A stretch of 64,000 nucleotides of DNA, from NCBI GenBank assembly GCA_964611645.1, contig CAZTAO010000009.1:1-64000 (forward strand). Direction: 5' to 3'. Below the pieces are notes generated by a model. It was not told the origin of the DNA. It saw nothing but the letters and a program-made list of their open reading frames with translations, and made no database searches. Source of the stretch: CAZTAO01 sp964611645 (GTDB lineage Bacteria; Armatimonadota; UBA5829). A program made the position numbers and the translations under genes. Of this stretch, positions 7,905-16,776 are shown piece after piece. Numbering within the stretch: position 1 is the stretch's first letter; each line of letters opens with the position of its first letter.

Positions 7905-8627
7905 TTACCCTCCAAAAAGCCGGGCGGCGTTTCCACCGAGCACGGCTTCTTTCTGTTCATCGCTGAGTTCGGACTCGTTCACGTATGCGAGCGCAGCGGC
8001 AAGAGAGCTTCGGATACATCCCGAGCCAAACAACACTCTCTCAACCCCAACCTGGTCCACCAGGAACCGCAGCGCGCCCGGGACCCGAAGCTGGCTGGTC
8101 TCGACCATTATGTTATCCGCCCTCCGCAGCACCGAAACCGCCTCGGACATGTTCTCGAACATGATCCCTTCGAGGATGAACTTGATCTTGCGGTCAGCCA
8201 GAGCCTTGATCAGCTTCGAGGGCACCCCGCATTCGCTGGCCTCGGCCATTGCGGGGAGGTTGTTCCAGGCGAGGTCTTCGAGGGCGTCGCCGAACGCGGA
8301 GTTGGAAAGCTCCCACCCCTGCAATACCGGGAAGAACCTAACCAGCTTGAACCCGCGTTCCACCAGCTTGGCCACCGCCCCACCGGCAAAGAAACCCCTG
8401 GGGTCGATGGTCGCGGCGGGCATTAGCTGATCGTTTCCCGAGCACTGCTTCAGCGTGTCGGAGTTGCCGTCCATGTGGCTATGCAGCATGCCGACGGTGG
8501 AGATTGCCACCGACCGGCTCACCTTGTGCGCATTCAGCGCGCCTACCAGCCGCTCAACAGGCATATCCGCCCGCACCTGCGGCCACGGACCAAACACGTT
8601 ATTGACATCGATGATCTCGAAAGGCAT
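7905..8627 (-). CDS. Amidohydrolase-fold protein lacking metal ligands (paralog 1)
   Basis: A 240-residue paralog of the downstream gene with the same TIM-barrel plan. Strand one reads IIDVNNVFG, so both His ligands are missing, and the last strand reads VLFGSGC instead of GSD. The closing segment KEAVLGGNAARLFG is the family's normal end. The ATG at 8627 sits behind a GAGG site. An upstream in-frame start would run into the gltX coding end and has no ribosome site. Position: five bases after the gltX stop. Function unknown; the pair may work as a heterodimer, given that both have lost the same residues. Confidence 0.8.
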   Translation of the reverse strand: MPFEIIDVNNVFGPWPQVRADMPVERLVGALNAHKVSRSVAISTVGMLHSHMDGNSDTLKQCSGNDQLMPAATIDPRGFFAGGAVAKLVERGFKLVRFFPVLQGWELSNSAFGDALEDLAWNNLPAMAEASECGVPSKLIKALADRKIKFILEGIMFENMSEAVSVLRRADNIMVETSQLRVPGALRFLVDQVGVERVLFGSGCIRSSLAAALAYVNESELSDEQKEAVLGGNAARLFGG

Positions 8628-8632
8628 ATGAG

Positions 8633-10105
8633 TTACCTCGCTTGCCACTGCGTGCCGGCGCAATGCCGCAGCCTGGCTACGCACTTGTCTTTACCTACAA
8701 CTTCCATCAGTTCAAACAGCCCGGGTCCGCCGGTGCGGCCTGTTACCGCAAGCCTTACCCTGTGGATGACCTCTCCGGCCTTCACTTCCAGCGACTCCGC
8801 TGTGTTTCTTACGACTTCTTCAATGGACTCTACGTTCCATTGCACGAGTTTGGAGAAACCCTCCACTACAGAATACAGGACAGTGGTCGAAACGTCCTTC
8901 ATGAACCACTTGTTGACGCCCTTTTCGTCGTAGTCGAAGTCCTCGGTGTAGAAGTACTTCGCCATGTCGGCGGCATCTTTCAGGGTGACTATTCGCTCCT
9001 GGATCAGAGTTGTCACTTTGTGCAGATAATCGAGTTCCGCCCCGGATAGGTTCGCGCTCAGATAACCGGCCTCCACGAGCTTCGGGAGGATCCGCTGCGC
9101 CAGATCATCGACGCTCAGCATCCTAATGTACTCGCCGTTGAGGTCGTTGAGCTTGGCTATGTCGAATATGGCGGGGTGGTTGGCTATGCCTTCCAGGGTA
9201 AACTTCTCTATCAGTTCATCCCGCGTGAAGAGCTTGCGGTCCTCGGCGCTGCTCCATCCCATGGTCGCCAGGAAGTTGAGCATCGCTTCGGGCAGGTAGC
9301 CATTCTCGATGTAGCTGGTGAAGGTGGTAGCGGTATCGCTGCGCTTGCTGAGCTTCTTGCCGTTCTCGTCGAGAATCAGCGGCGGGTGGACCCAGATAGG
9401 CGGCGTCCAGCCCAGCGCCTCATACAACTGCAAATGCTTGGGCGCGCTGGATAGCCACTCTTCGCCGCGGATGACGTGCGTGATCTCCATGTGGTGGTCA
9501 TCGCAGACCGACGCGAAGTGGTAGGTCGGGAAGCCGTCGGCTTTGATGATAACAAAGTCATCCTGAAGCTCGTTCTGGAAGCCGACCGGCCCCCGAACCA
9601 CATCGGTGAACTCAGTCGCCCCCTCCAGCTTCATTTTGAAGCGAACAACCGGGTTTGGGTTGACTGCCTCGCAGGCATTCTGAGCATCTTCCGAGAGGTC
9701 GCGGCAGGTGCGGTTGTAGCCGGGGGAACACTTCCTGGCCATCTGCTCTGCCCGCATCTGCTCGAGCTGGTCTTTGGTGCAGTAACAATAGTAAGCCTTG
9801 CCCTCGGCGATAAGCTGCTTCGCGTACTTCTGATACATATCCAGCCGCTCGGATTGGAAATATGGTCCGAGATCCCCGCCTGCCTCCGGCCCCTCATCCC
9901 ACTGCATCCCCAGCCACCGCAGGCCCGCCATCATCTCTTCAAGGGAATGCTCGACGTAGCGGGTGCGGTCGGTATCTTCGACACGCAGGACAAAGGTTCC
10001 GCCGGTATGCCGCGCGAACAGGTAATCGAACACGGCCGTACGAATATTGCCAATATGTGGTGAGCCGGTAGGGCTCGGAGCGAATCTCAGTCTTGGTATA
10101 GACAA
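8633..10105 (-). CDS. gltX: Glutamate--tRNA ligase
   Basis: Class I aminoacyl-tRNA synthetase that charges tRNA-Glu. The 490-residue length is normal. RFAPSPTGSPHIGN at the N terminus carries the HIGH-type signature, and KKLSKRSD near residue 250 is the KMSKS-type loop. The middle contains RVEDTDRTRYVE and the zinc-domain-like Cys segment CYCTKDQLEQMRAEQMARKC. The C-terminal anticodon-binding part ends with the family signature LAVTGRTGGPGLFELMEVVG. The start is a TTG at 10105 behind AGAGGA; the promoter at 10164-10192 lies inside any longer reading, which rules the longer start out. It heads the amidohydrolase operon. Confidence 0.97.
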   Translation of the reverse strand: MSIPRLRFAPSPTGSPHIGNIRTAVFDYLFARHTGGTFVLRVEDTDRTRYVEHSLEEMMAGLRWLGMQWDEGPEAGGDLGPYFQSERLDMYQKYAKQLIAEGKAYYCYCTKDQLEQMRAEQMARKCSPGYNRTCRDLSEDAQNACEAVNPNPVVRFKMKLEGATEFTDVVRGPVGFQNELQDDFVIIKADGFPTYHFASVCDDHHMEITHVIRGEEWLSSAPKHLQLYEALGWTPPIWVHPPLILDENGKKLSKRSDTATTFTSYIENGYLPEAMLNFLATMGWSSAEDRKLFTRDELIEKFTLEGIANHPAIFDIAKLNDLNGEYIRMLSVDDLAQRILPKLVEAGYLSANLSGAELDYLHKVTTLIQERIVTLKDAADMAKYFYTEDFDYDEKGVNKWFMKDVSTTVLYSVVEGFSKLVQWNVESIEEVVRNTAESLEVKAGEVIHRVRLAVTGRTGGPGLFELMEVVGKDKCVARLRHCAGTQWQAR

Positions 10106-10163
10106 AAGTGGGGTTCCTCTTTCAGTGCGCCGTCCCCGACAGGAGCCGCGCGGGTCTTTGAGT

Positions 10164-10192
10164 ATTGTAGGGTATGTGGGCGGGGTAGTCAA
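10164..10192 (-). promoter_or_regulatory. gltX sigma-70 promoter
   Basis: On the minus strand TTGACT, 17 bases, TACAAT. Predicted transcription start is about 50 bases before the TTG start codon. Confidence 0.75.
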
Positions 10193-10231
10193 CGCGGGAG
10201 CAGTCGCTGACTTCCCATCGCAGGCTCCAAG

Positions 10232-10240
10232 TGGTATACT
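10232..10240 (+). promoter_or_regulatory. Extended -10 for the uronate genes
   Basis: TGGTATACT (TGnTATAnT), about 50 bases before the TTG at 10292. No clear -35. Confidence 0.5.
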
Positions 10241-10291
10241 TTTGTCGACTGGCGCTGCCAATAAGCAGGCTGCGTCAGGCGGAGGTTTACG

Positions 10292-11713
10292 TTGAAAGAA
10301 GAACTGGCCGTGCTGCTCGGTGAGCACGGTTTCAAACTATATGAAAGCTCTTTGAGAGAGTTGAACGGCGGTTGGGTTTTCGTCGCCGGGTACGAGAATG
10401 GCAAGCTGGTGGGGGTCTCGGGAGACGCTATCAGGCTGGCCGCGCCCGCTGAGATGATACTTGCCACCGACTCTGAACTCAATGTGGCGTTCTACCCGCT
10501 CAACTGGGAAAACTACCTCAAGCTGAGGGAAGTGATACCCATTTCCCCATCGCCGTGCTCCGGGCCTCGGTCTTTCGGCACCGGCGACCGTCTCGGCCTG
10601 GCAACTGCCGCCCAACTCAGCGCGGACAGCGGCTACCCGGTATTCCCGGTGGTGGCACAGCAGTCCCCGAGGGAACTCCAGAGGACCGACCGAAGCTTCA
10701 AAAGCGTGCTGCTGGATGCCGTAATGGGTGTGCTGGAGTCCGGCTTCGAGGGCGGCTGGGGCGCCGATGCCGACCACATAAAGGACGAGAAGTATCTCAT
10801 CGAGGGCGCCGAAGCGGGCTACACCATGTACACCCTCGACCTCAGCGAGTGGCTGGTCGATCTGACAAAGATGGGTGATGCGGCGTTCGTGAGCGCCGCA
10901 GCGGGCCTGTCCGGCCTGAGCAACTCGATTGTGCGCGAGTGCTCGGAGAAGAAGTTCGCCGGCCATACAGTGTCCGGCGCCGACCTGGTTATGTCCGCGA
11001 TAGTGTACGAGAATGCCCTGGAAGGGGTTATCAAGTACGACCGCATCCTCAAGAACAAGCTCTCCGAATACGACCTCGAGGTCTCGATAGACGAAGGCTC
11101 GCGCGACACTACCCCCGAGGACCATCTGTTCGTGGCGGAATACCTCACCAAGTCCAAGATCAAGTTCACCAGCCTTGCGCCGAAGTTCCCCGGAGAGTTT
11201 CAGAAGGGTGTGGATTATGTGGGGGATGTCGCGGCCCTGGAGAAGTCCTTCCGTATCCACGCGGCCATTGCGGACTCGTATGGCGGATACAGGCTGAGCC
11301 TGCATTCCGGCAGCGACAAGTTCAGCATCTACAAGTTGTTCTCCGAGGCTACCGGCGGGCGGTACCATGTGAAGACTTCCGGCACCACATGGCTGCAAGC
11401 TGTGAAGCTGGTAGCGGCGGAAGACGCGGCGTTCTTCGAGGAAATGTACCAGACCAGCCTGGAGAACCTGTCGGAGACCAAGAAGGCCTACCACGTATCA
11501 ATCCAGCGCGAGGACTTCCCCGCGAAGGTGCAGGACGACGCAATGGCTTTCTTCGAGAAGCCGGAAATCATGCAGCTTTGCCACATTTCCTATGGGGTCC
11601 TGCTGGACAAATACCGAGACCGCCTGTACCGGCTGCTGCGGGAGAAAGAGACCGAGCACTACGGGTTTGTGGCGGGGAATATCGAGAAGCATTTGAAGCT
11701 GTTGGTGGGGTAA
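10292..11713 (+). CDS. Tagaturonate epimerase-like protein (UxaE family)
   Basis: A 473-residue cytoplasmic enzyme. It resembles UxaE, which interconverts D-tagaturonate and D-fructuronate in the galacturonate route of Thermotoga-like bacteria. The supporting stretch is SGFEGGWGADADHIKDEKYL near residue 150, followed by a repeated AGYTMYTLDLSEW and, toward the end, HASGSDKF-like LHSGSDKFSIY and VKTSGTTWLQA, consistent with a TIM-barrel with metal ligands. The TTG start follows GGAGG by six bases. The next gene is a fructuronate reductase-like SDR, which would take the product on, so the context supports the call. I am sure of the family more than of the exact substrate. Confidence 0.75.
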   Translation: MKEELAVLLGEHGFKLYESSLRELNGGWVFVAGYENGKLVGVSGDAIRLAAPAEMILATDSELNVAFYPLNWENYLKLREVIPISPSPCSGPRSFGTGDRLGLATAAQLSADSGYPVFPVVAQQSPRELQRTDRSFKSVLLDAVMGVLESGFEGGWGADADHIKDEKYLIEGAEAGYTMYTLDLSEWLVDLTKMGDAAFVSAAAGLSGLSNSIVRECSEKKFAGHTVSGADLVMSAIVYENALEGVIKYDRILKNKLSEYDLEVSIDEGSRDTTPEDHLFVAEYLTKSKIKFTSLAPKFPGEFQKGVDYVGDVAALEKSFRIHAAIADSYGGYRLSLHSGSDKFSIYKLFSEATGGRYHVKTSGTTWLQAVKLVAAEDAAFFEEMYQTSLENLSETKKAYHVSIQREDFPAKVQDDAMAFFEKPEIMQLCHISYGVLLDKYRDRLYRLLREKETEHYGFVAGNIEKHLKLLVG

Positions 11714-11720
11714 CAGCAGT

Positions 11721-11806
11721 TGTCATTCCGAAGGAGGAACGACTGAGGAATCTGCTTTTGCTGCTCATGGGAGTCAACAGCAGATTCCTCGTTCCTCGGA
11801 ATGACA
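11721..11806. repeat. Dispersed inverted repeat (CATTCCGA/GGAATCTGC type)
   Basis: Left arm 11721-11756 and right arm 11779-11806 are near-perfect inverted copies (TGTCATTCCGA...GAGGAATCTGCT against AGCAGATTCCTC...TCGGAATGACA). It occupies nearly the whole gap between the epimerase and SDR genes. Confidence 0.75.
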
Positions 11807-11832
11807 TTGGTTTCTTTGTAAGGAGAGGTAGT

Positions 11833-12681
11833 ATGTGTCAAGACTCTTTGTTGAACAAGACCGCCGTCGTTACTGGCGGTGGAGGGATATTGTGCAAGTC
11901 GATGGCGGTGGCGTTGGGCCGAATGGGCGCGAATGTGGCCGTGCTGGACCTGCGCAAGGAAGCCGCCGAGGCTGCGGCTAAGGAAGTTTCGCTTGAGGGC
12001 GGAAAGGCGATTGGGGTCGAGTGCAATGTGCTGGACAAAGCCAGCCTGGAAAACGCCCGGGATGCCGTGCTGGAAGCGTTTGGCGGGATCGACATCCTGA
12101 TCAACGGCGCGGGCGGAAACAGCCCCAAGGCTACCACCTCAAAAGAGCGACTGTCTCCGGAGGATCTGTCGGGCGCAATTGAGGGTGTAAAGACATTCTT
12201 TGATCTAGATCCGGAGGGGTTCCAGTTCGTTTTCAACCTCAATTTCCTCGGTACTCTCCTACCCACCCAGGTATTCGGAAGAGTGATGGCGGAGCGCGGA
12301 CCCGGGGTGATTGTGAACATATCATCGATGAACGCTTTCAAGCCTCTCACCAAGATTCCGGCCTACTCAGGCGCAAAGGCGGCGGTCTCCAACTTCACAA
12401 TGTGGCTGGCGACTCATTTCGCGCCTGTGAACATCCGGGTAAACGCCATCGCCCCGGGCTTCTTTCTCACCGATCAGAACCGATTCCTGCTCACCGACGA
12501 GAAAACAGGCGAGCTTACGCAGCGCGGTAGAACCATCATAGCGCATACCCCGATGGGTAGGTTCGGCGCACCGGAAGACCTGAGCGGAACCCTGGAATGG
12601 CTGGTCACCGACGACTCGAAGTTCGTGACTGGGGTGGTTGTTCCCGTGGATGGCGGGTTCTCTGCGTTCAGCGGGGTGTAG
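11833..12681 (+). CDS. SDR oxidoreductase, probable D-fructuronate reductase / mannonate oxidoreductase
   Basis: A 282-residue short-chain dehydrogenase that would reduce D-fructuronate to D-mannonate with NAD(P)H. The Rossmann opening is AVVTGGGGILCKSMA, a variant I associate with the SDR-type UxuB/YjmF group. Further landmarks are LINGAGGNSPKATT, the catalytic Ser in VNISSMNAF, the YSGAK Tyr-Lys pair, the APGFFLTDQNR substrate loop and the VVVPVDGGFSAFSGV C terminus. The ATG at 11833 has an AAGGAGAGG site. Its position right after the UxaE-like gene, with only a repeat between, supports uronate catabolism. A different sugar-acid substrate is possible. Confidence 0.8.
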   Translation: MCQDSLLNKTAVVTGGGGILCKSMAVALGRMGANVAVLDLRKEAAEAAAKEVSLEGGKAIGVECNVLDKASLENARDAVLEAFGGIDILINGAGGNSPKATTSKERLSPEDLSGAIEGVKTFFDLDPEGFQFVFNLNFLGTLLPTQVFGRVMAERGPGVIVNISSMNAFKPLTKIPAYSGAKAAVSNFTMWLATHFAPVNIRVNAIAPGFFLTDQNRFLLTDEKTGELTQRGRTIIAHTPMGRFGAPEDLSGTLEWLVTDDSKFVTGVVVPVDGGFSAFSGV

Positions 12682-12704
12682 TCTGGATAGTGAGTCCTGA
12701 CACA

Positions 12705-12774
12705 CGTCATGCTGAACTTGTTTCAGCATCTGGCATTGATCGTGAACAGACCCTGAAACAAGTTCAGGGTGACG
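12705..12774. repeat. Dispersed inverted repeat (TGAACTTGTTTCAG type)
   Basis: Arms 12705-12732 and 12747-12774 are imperfect inverted copies around CTGAACTTGTTTCAG / CTGAAACAAGTTCAG. I recall the same motif as an intergenic repeat in unrelated phyla. It is followed at 12781-12800 by three tandem GAGATTT units. Confidence 0.75.
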
Positions 12775-12821
12775 TAATCTGAGATTTGAGATTTGAGATT
12801 CGTGTGGGAGGTCAGTGAGTT

Positions 12822-14114
12822 ATGTCTATAGCTAAGAATGTCGTGGTGGCGCAGTCTGGGGGGCCTTCTCCGGTTATCAACAACTCCTTGCGAGGGGTGG
12901 TTGAGGCTTGCCGGGCTTACCCGGACAAGTTCGCCAAGGTATACGGCGGGTATCACGGAGTCGAGGGTATCCTGCGCGAGGAACTGCTGGACCTGGGCGG
13001 GCAGAGCAAAGAAGAGATCGCTCTCCTGCGCACAACCCCCGCCGCCGGATCCATCGGCACTTGCCGTTACAAGCTGAAGAAAGACCGCCCCGAGGAGTTC
13101 GACCGCGTTATCGAGGTCTTGCGGGCGCACAATGTCGGCTACTTCTTCTACATCGGCGGCAACGACTCCATGGACACCGCGCACAAGGTCAGCCAGTTGG
13201 CCCACGAGAAGGGGCTGGACCTGATAGGAGTCGGCGTGCCAAAGACTATCGATAACGATGTGGGCGATTCGGAGTTCAAGCTCATCGACCACACCCCCGG
13301 CTACGGCAGCGTGGCGCGGTATTGGGCGCAGTATGTCTTGAATGCCAACGAGGAGAACAACGGTTCCTCCCCCGCCGACCCCGTGCTGGTGATGCAGGCG
13401 ATGGGCCGGAAGATCGGGTTCATCGCGGCGGCGGCGAGGCTTGCAGACCCCAATCGCGAAATGCCGCTGCAGATATACCTGGCGGAATCGGGACTTGGGC
13501 TTTCTGACCTTGCCGACAACGTCAACGATCAGCTCAAGAAGACCGGCCGGGTGATGGTGGTGGTGAATGAGGGTATGCCGCTGGGCGACCTGGGCGAGGT
13601 CAAGGACGCATTCGGGCACACCGAGTTTAGCTCCAGCCAGACCACGGTCGCCCAGATTGTGGTCAACTATCTCAACTCCAAGGGGCTTGCCACCAGGGGC
13701 GCCGCCAGAGGCCAGGTACCGGGGACTGATCAGCGCGACGCCATGGTCTATGCATCGACGGTCGACTTGGACGAAGCTTACAAAGTCGGGCAGAAGGCAG
13801 TTGAGATTGCCGCAAGCGGAGAGAACGGCTTTATGGCAACCATCCTGCGCAAGCCCGGCAAGATATACAGCGTCGATTACGACAAGGTGCCGCTGGAGTT
13901 AGTTGCGAACTCAGAGCGGTCGTTCCTGCCGCACTGGCTCGCGCCCAACAAGATGGACGTCACCGACGACTTCCTCGCCTACGCCAGACCACTCATCGGC
14001 GAGGACTGGGTAAGCATCCCGCTGGTAGACGGCCTGATGCGCTTCGCCAAACTCCAGCCAATATTCGCCGAGAAGAGATTGCCGGATTACACGCCGGTTG
14101 GGCATCGGAAGTAA
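12822..14114 (+). CDS. 6-phosphofructokinase, probably pyrophosphate-dependent
   Basis: A 430-residue PFK that phosphorylates fructose 6-phosphate at C1. The phosphoryl-donor residues point to PPi rather than ATP: the motif GGNDSMDTA has Asp where ATP enzymes have the second Gly of GGDGS, and PKTIDNDV has Lys where ATP enzymes have Gly. The N terminus NVVVAQSGGPSPVINNSL and the GRKIGFIAAAARL and LAESGL segments fit the same group. PPi-PFK is reversible and saves ATP, common in anaerobes. The start ATG follows GGGAGG by 11 bases. It lies downstream of the uronate genes, feeding lower glycolysis. Confidence 0.88.
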   Translation: MSIAKNVVVAQSGGPSPVINNSLRGVVEACRAYPDKFAKVYGGYHGVEGILREELLDLGGQSKEEIALLRTTPAAGSIGTCRYKLKKDRPEEFDRVIEVLRAHNVGYFFYIGGNDSMDTAHKVSQLAHEKGLDLIGVGVPKTIDNDVGDSEFKLIDHTPGYGSVARYWAQYVLNANEENNGSSPADPVLVMQAMGRKIGFIAAAARLADPNREMPLQIYLAESGLGLSDLADNVNDQLKKTGRVMVVVNEGMPLGDLGEVKDAFGHTEFSSSQTTVAQIVVNYLNSKGLATRGAARGQVPGTDQRDAMVYASTVDLDEAYKVGQKAVEIAASGENGFMATILRKPGKIYSVDYDKVPLELVANSERSFLPHWLAPNKMDVTDDFLAYARPLIGEDWVSIPLVDGLMRFAKLQPIFAEKRLPDYTPVGHRK

Positions 14115-14179
14115 GGACGAAGGGACGGTCAACAGAAAACCAGAAATGTGAGAAAACCAGAAAAGGGTCGGGGATTAGC

Positions 14180-14310
14180 TCCCTCTCCCCGGCCTCCGGG
14201 GAGAGGGTTGGGGTGAGGGGAAGCAACAAGCCCTGGTTCGAGAGTGTATTTCGGCTGGCGGACCGACGGGTGAGAAGAACCGCCCCTAGCCCCCTCCTGC
14301 GAGGAGGGGG
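14180..14310. repeat. Two GC-rich hairpin repeats in a 292-base gap
   Basis: CCCTCTCCCCGG (14181-14192) pairs with CCGGGGAGAGGG (14196-14207), and CCCCCTCC (14290-14297) with GGAGGGGG (14303-14310). The flanks (14131-14165 and 14325-14360) hold AACCAGAAA-type units and their complements, as at 36490-36550. I see no gene in 14115-14406. Confidence 0.65.
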
Positions 14311-14406
14311 AATCTCTCTATTCCTTTCTGGATTTCTTCAATTCCTGGCTTTCTGCTTCCGTGCCTTCGTCCCAGTTACCAAGAACATAGAGGGAGACAG
14401 CGTAGA

Positions 14407-15297
14407 ATGAGTGATCCTGCACAGGCTTTGAAAGACCTCAAGAAGGAGCATGAGTTCCTTGTGGGGATAGATTCGGACGGGTGCGCGTTCGACACCATGG
14501 AGATCAAGCACAAAGAGTGCTTCATCCCCAACATCATCAATTATTGGGACCTGCAGGCGGTTTCCAAGTATGCCCGCGAGGCTGGGGAGTTTGTGAACCT
14601 TTACAGCAAGCACCGTGGCATCAACCGCTGGCCGGCTCTGCTGCTGGTTTTCGACCTCCTGCAGGAGCGCGAGGAAGTGCTGCGGAGAGGGGTGAACATC
14701 CCAACGGTCGAGCCTCTGCGAAAGTGGGTGAGGGAAGAGACCAAGCTCTCCAACACCACCCTCAAGAAGCTGCTCGAAGCCGACCACGACCCGATCTTCG
14801 ACAAGGCCTACGAGTGGTCCGAGGCTGTGAACGCGATGATCGCTGACATGGTCCACGATGTGCCGCCGTTCCCCTATATGCGCGAAGGCCTGCAGAAGAT
14901 AGCAAAGGTGGCGGACGCGATTGTGGTGTCTCAGACTCCCGGCGATGCCCTTAAGCGTGAATGGGATGAGCACGATATATCGCAGTATGTGAAGGTAATA
15001 GCCGGGCAGGAGATGGGCAGCAAGACCGAGCACCTGGGCTATGCGATGGCTGGACGCTGGGAGCCTGACCATGTCCTGATGATCGGCGACGCCCCCGGCG
15101 ATCTCAAAGCCGCCCGAGGCAACAAGTGCCTCTTCTACCCCATCAACCCGGGCGACGAAGACAAGAGCTGGCAAAGGTTCCACGAGGAAGCCTTCGACAA
15201 GTTCATAGCCGGCACATACGCCGGGGGGTATGAAGAAGCCCTCATCAAAGAGTTCGACACCTATCTACCTGAGCTGCCACCCTGGAAGAGGGGGTAG
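14407..15297 (+). CDS. HAD-superfamily hydrolase
   Basis: A 296-residue cytoplasmic protein of the haloacid dehalogenase fold, which usually removes a phosphate through an aspartyl intermediate. Motif I is LVGIDSDGCAFDTM with D22 as nucleophile and D24 as acid/base; motif II is probably IVVSQTP (Ser/Thr); motif IV is HVLMIGDAPGDLKAA with two Asp. Between motifs I and II is a large helical cap of about 150 residues. The metabolite is unknown. The ATG at 14407 is preceded by GAGGGAGA. It lies downstream of PPi-PFK after a repeat-filled gap, so co-transcription is uncertain; a sugar phosphate is a reasonable guess for the substrate. Confidence 0.85.
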   Translation: MSDPAQALKDLKKEHEFLVGIDSDGCAFDTMEIKHKECFIPNIINYWDLQAVSKYAREAGEFVNLYSKHRGINRWPALLLVFDLLQEREEVLRRGVNIPTVEPLRKWVREETKLSNTTLKKLLEADHDPIFDKAYEWSEAVNAMIADMVHDVPPFPYMREGLQKIAKVADAIVVSQTPGDALKREWDEHDISQYVKVIAGQEMGSKTEHLGYAMAGRWEPDHVLMIGDAPGDLKAARGNKCLFYPINPGDEDKSWQRFHEEAFDKFIAGTYAGGYEEALIKEFDTYLPELPPWKRG

Positions 15298-15316
15298 GGA
15301 GCGAGAGGACCGTACT

Positions 15317-16669
15317 ATGGATGCGGACGAACCAACCGAACCGACCCAGGACAAGCGGGTAACACCGCTGCACACCGCTGCCGACGAAGGCGACTTGGCA
15401 TCTGCCTCATCGCTCATTGCCGGGGACGCGAACGTCAATGCCAGGGACAAGAACGGCAGGACTCCGCTGCATTGGGCGGCCTCGGCAGGCCCTTCCGCTG
15501 TGGCAAGGCTGCTGATAGAGCATGGAGCAAGAGTTGACGCCAAAGACAAGAAGCGCCAGACGCCGCTGCTCCAGGCGGTTGACGGAGGCCACGAGGCAGT
15601 GGTTGCGTTACTGCTGGAGAATGGGGCGAAGGCCAATGTGAGATCAAAGCCAGGCGTCGCACCGTTGGAGTGTGCGGCCTGGCAAGGGTTCCTTGAGATC
15701 GCAAAGTTGCTGATAGCCCGGGGCGCGGATTTGAACGCGGGGATAGACGGCACGACTCCGCTGCATTGGGCGTGCGCGTCAGGTCACGTCGATGTGGCAA
15801 AGCTGCTTATGCAGCAAGGGGCAATGATAGAGGCGAAGAACAGTGATGGCGCGACGCCTCTGCATTTGGCGGGATCCAATGGGCAGGAATCGGCAGCCAG
15901 GCTGCTGATAGAGCAAGGCGCACAATTGGAGTCTGCGGATCAGTGGTCCTGCACTCCGTTGCACTGGGCTGCAGCAAAGGGCAGCACGAACGTAGCCAAG
16001 ATGCTTATAGACGGCGGCGCGGACGTCAACGCAAGAGCCAAGTGGGGCGTTACGCCACTGGAATGGGCCGCCAGAGGGGGCCAAGCAGAGGCCGCGAGGG
16101 TGCTCATAGATCACGGCGCTCAGGCCGATGCAAGAACGAAATACGGAACGACGCCGCTACACTGGGCCGTTATAGAGGGCCACGAGGATGTAGTCAGACT
16201 GCTAATCGACTGCGGTGCCGATGTCAATGCTGGAACCGGAAAAGGTGTTAAGCCGCTGCACGAAGCAGCGCGAAACGGTCACGCGGCTATCTCGAAGTTG
16301 CTCATAGACGCAGGCGCGGAAGTCGATGCGCGAGACAAGTACGAGGTTACTCCACTTCACTGGGCAGCCCGCAACTGCCACGAGGATGTGGTGAGGTTGC
16401 TGATCAGCAGTGGCGCTGACGTCAAAGCCAGAACCAACCGACGTGCGTACTGCGGCAGGGACACTCCGCTGCACTTGGCCGCGGACAGTGGGATCGAGGA
16501 TATAGCTAAGCTGCTCCTGGATCACGGCGCGGATGTAAACGCCACGAACAGGAATGGGCTGACACCTCTGCAGGTGGCTGGAGAAAGGCGTCACAAGGCG
16601 ATAGCCGACTTACTCAAGCAGCACGGAGCTGTAAGCTGGCCATGGTCACTGTGGAGATCACACAACTGA
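15317..16669 (+). CDS. Ankyrin-repeat protein, 13 repeats, cytoplasmic
   Basis: A 450-residue protein made almost entirely of ankyrin repeats: I count 13 units of about 33 residues with TPLHWAA, a VAKLLI-type helix and GADVNA turns, from residue 14 to the end. There is no signal peptide, no other domain, and the C terminus is WPWSLWRSHN. Ankyrin arrays bind other proteins; no enzymatic role is expected. The ATG at 15317 with GAGAGG just upstream fits a start before the first repeat; a longer frame reaches back into the HAD gene without support. The 3' end overlaps a small antitoxin-like frame (16642-16776). Confidence 0.93.
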   Translation: MDADEPTEPTQDKRVTPLHTAADEGDLASASSLIAGDANVNARDKNGRTPLHWAASAGPSAVARLLIEHGARVDAKDKKRQTPLLQAVDGGHEAVVALLLENGAKANVRSKPGVAPLECAAWQGFLEIAKLLIARGADLNAGIDGTTPLHWACASGHVDVAKLLMQQGAMIEAKNSDGATPLHLAGSNGQESAARLLIEQGAQLESADQWSCTPLHWAAAKGSTNVAKMLIDGGADVNARAKWGVTPLEWAARGGQAEAARVLIDHGAQADARTKYGTTPLHWAVIEGHEDVVRLLIDCGADVNAGTGKGVKPLHEAARNGHAAISKLLIDAGAEVDARDKYEVTPLHWAARNCHEDVVRLLISSGADVKARTNRRAYCGRDTPLHLAADSGIEDIAKLLLDHGADVNATNRNGLTPLQVAGERRHKAIADLLKQHGAVSWPWSLWRSHN

Positions 16670-16776
16670 GAAGGCAGCCAGTATCTGGCGAGGTGAAGGC
16701 CGGGGAAGAGATGCTGATCACCGAACGCGGCAAGCCCGGTGTGCGGATACTGGAAGAACGCGAGGAACGCTGTTGA
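16642..16776 (+). CDS. Small Phd/YefM-like antitoxin fragment
   Basis: A 44-residue frame that begins with ATG inside the end of the ankyrin gene and stops at TGA 16774-16776. The peptide TQLRRQPVSG followed by KAGEEMLITERGKPGVRI resembles the N-terminal DNA-binding half of Phd/YefM antitoxins (TVTQLRxNLSxxLxxVxAGEE-I-VTxRGKPVARI) with several residues missing in the middle and no toxin-binding C-terminal tail. It may be a shortened free-standing regulator or a decaying gene. Its TGA overlaps the TTG of the next gene. No toxin gene is adjacent. Too short for confident naming. Confidence 0.5.
   Translation: MVTVEITQLRRQPVSGEVKAGEEMLITERGKPGVRILEEREERC

Noticed and set aside
14221..14290. GGTTCGAG resembling a tRNA T-loop
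   Set aside because: No matching acceptor or anticodon stem can be formed around it.
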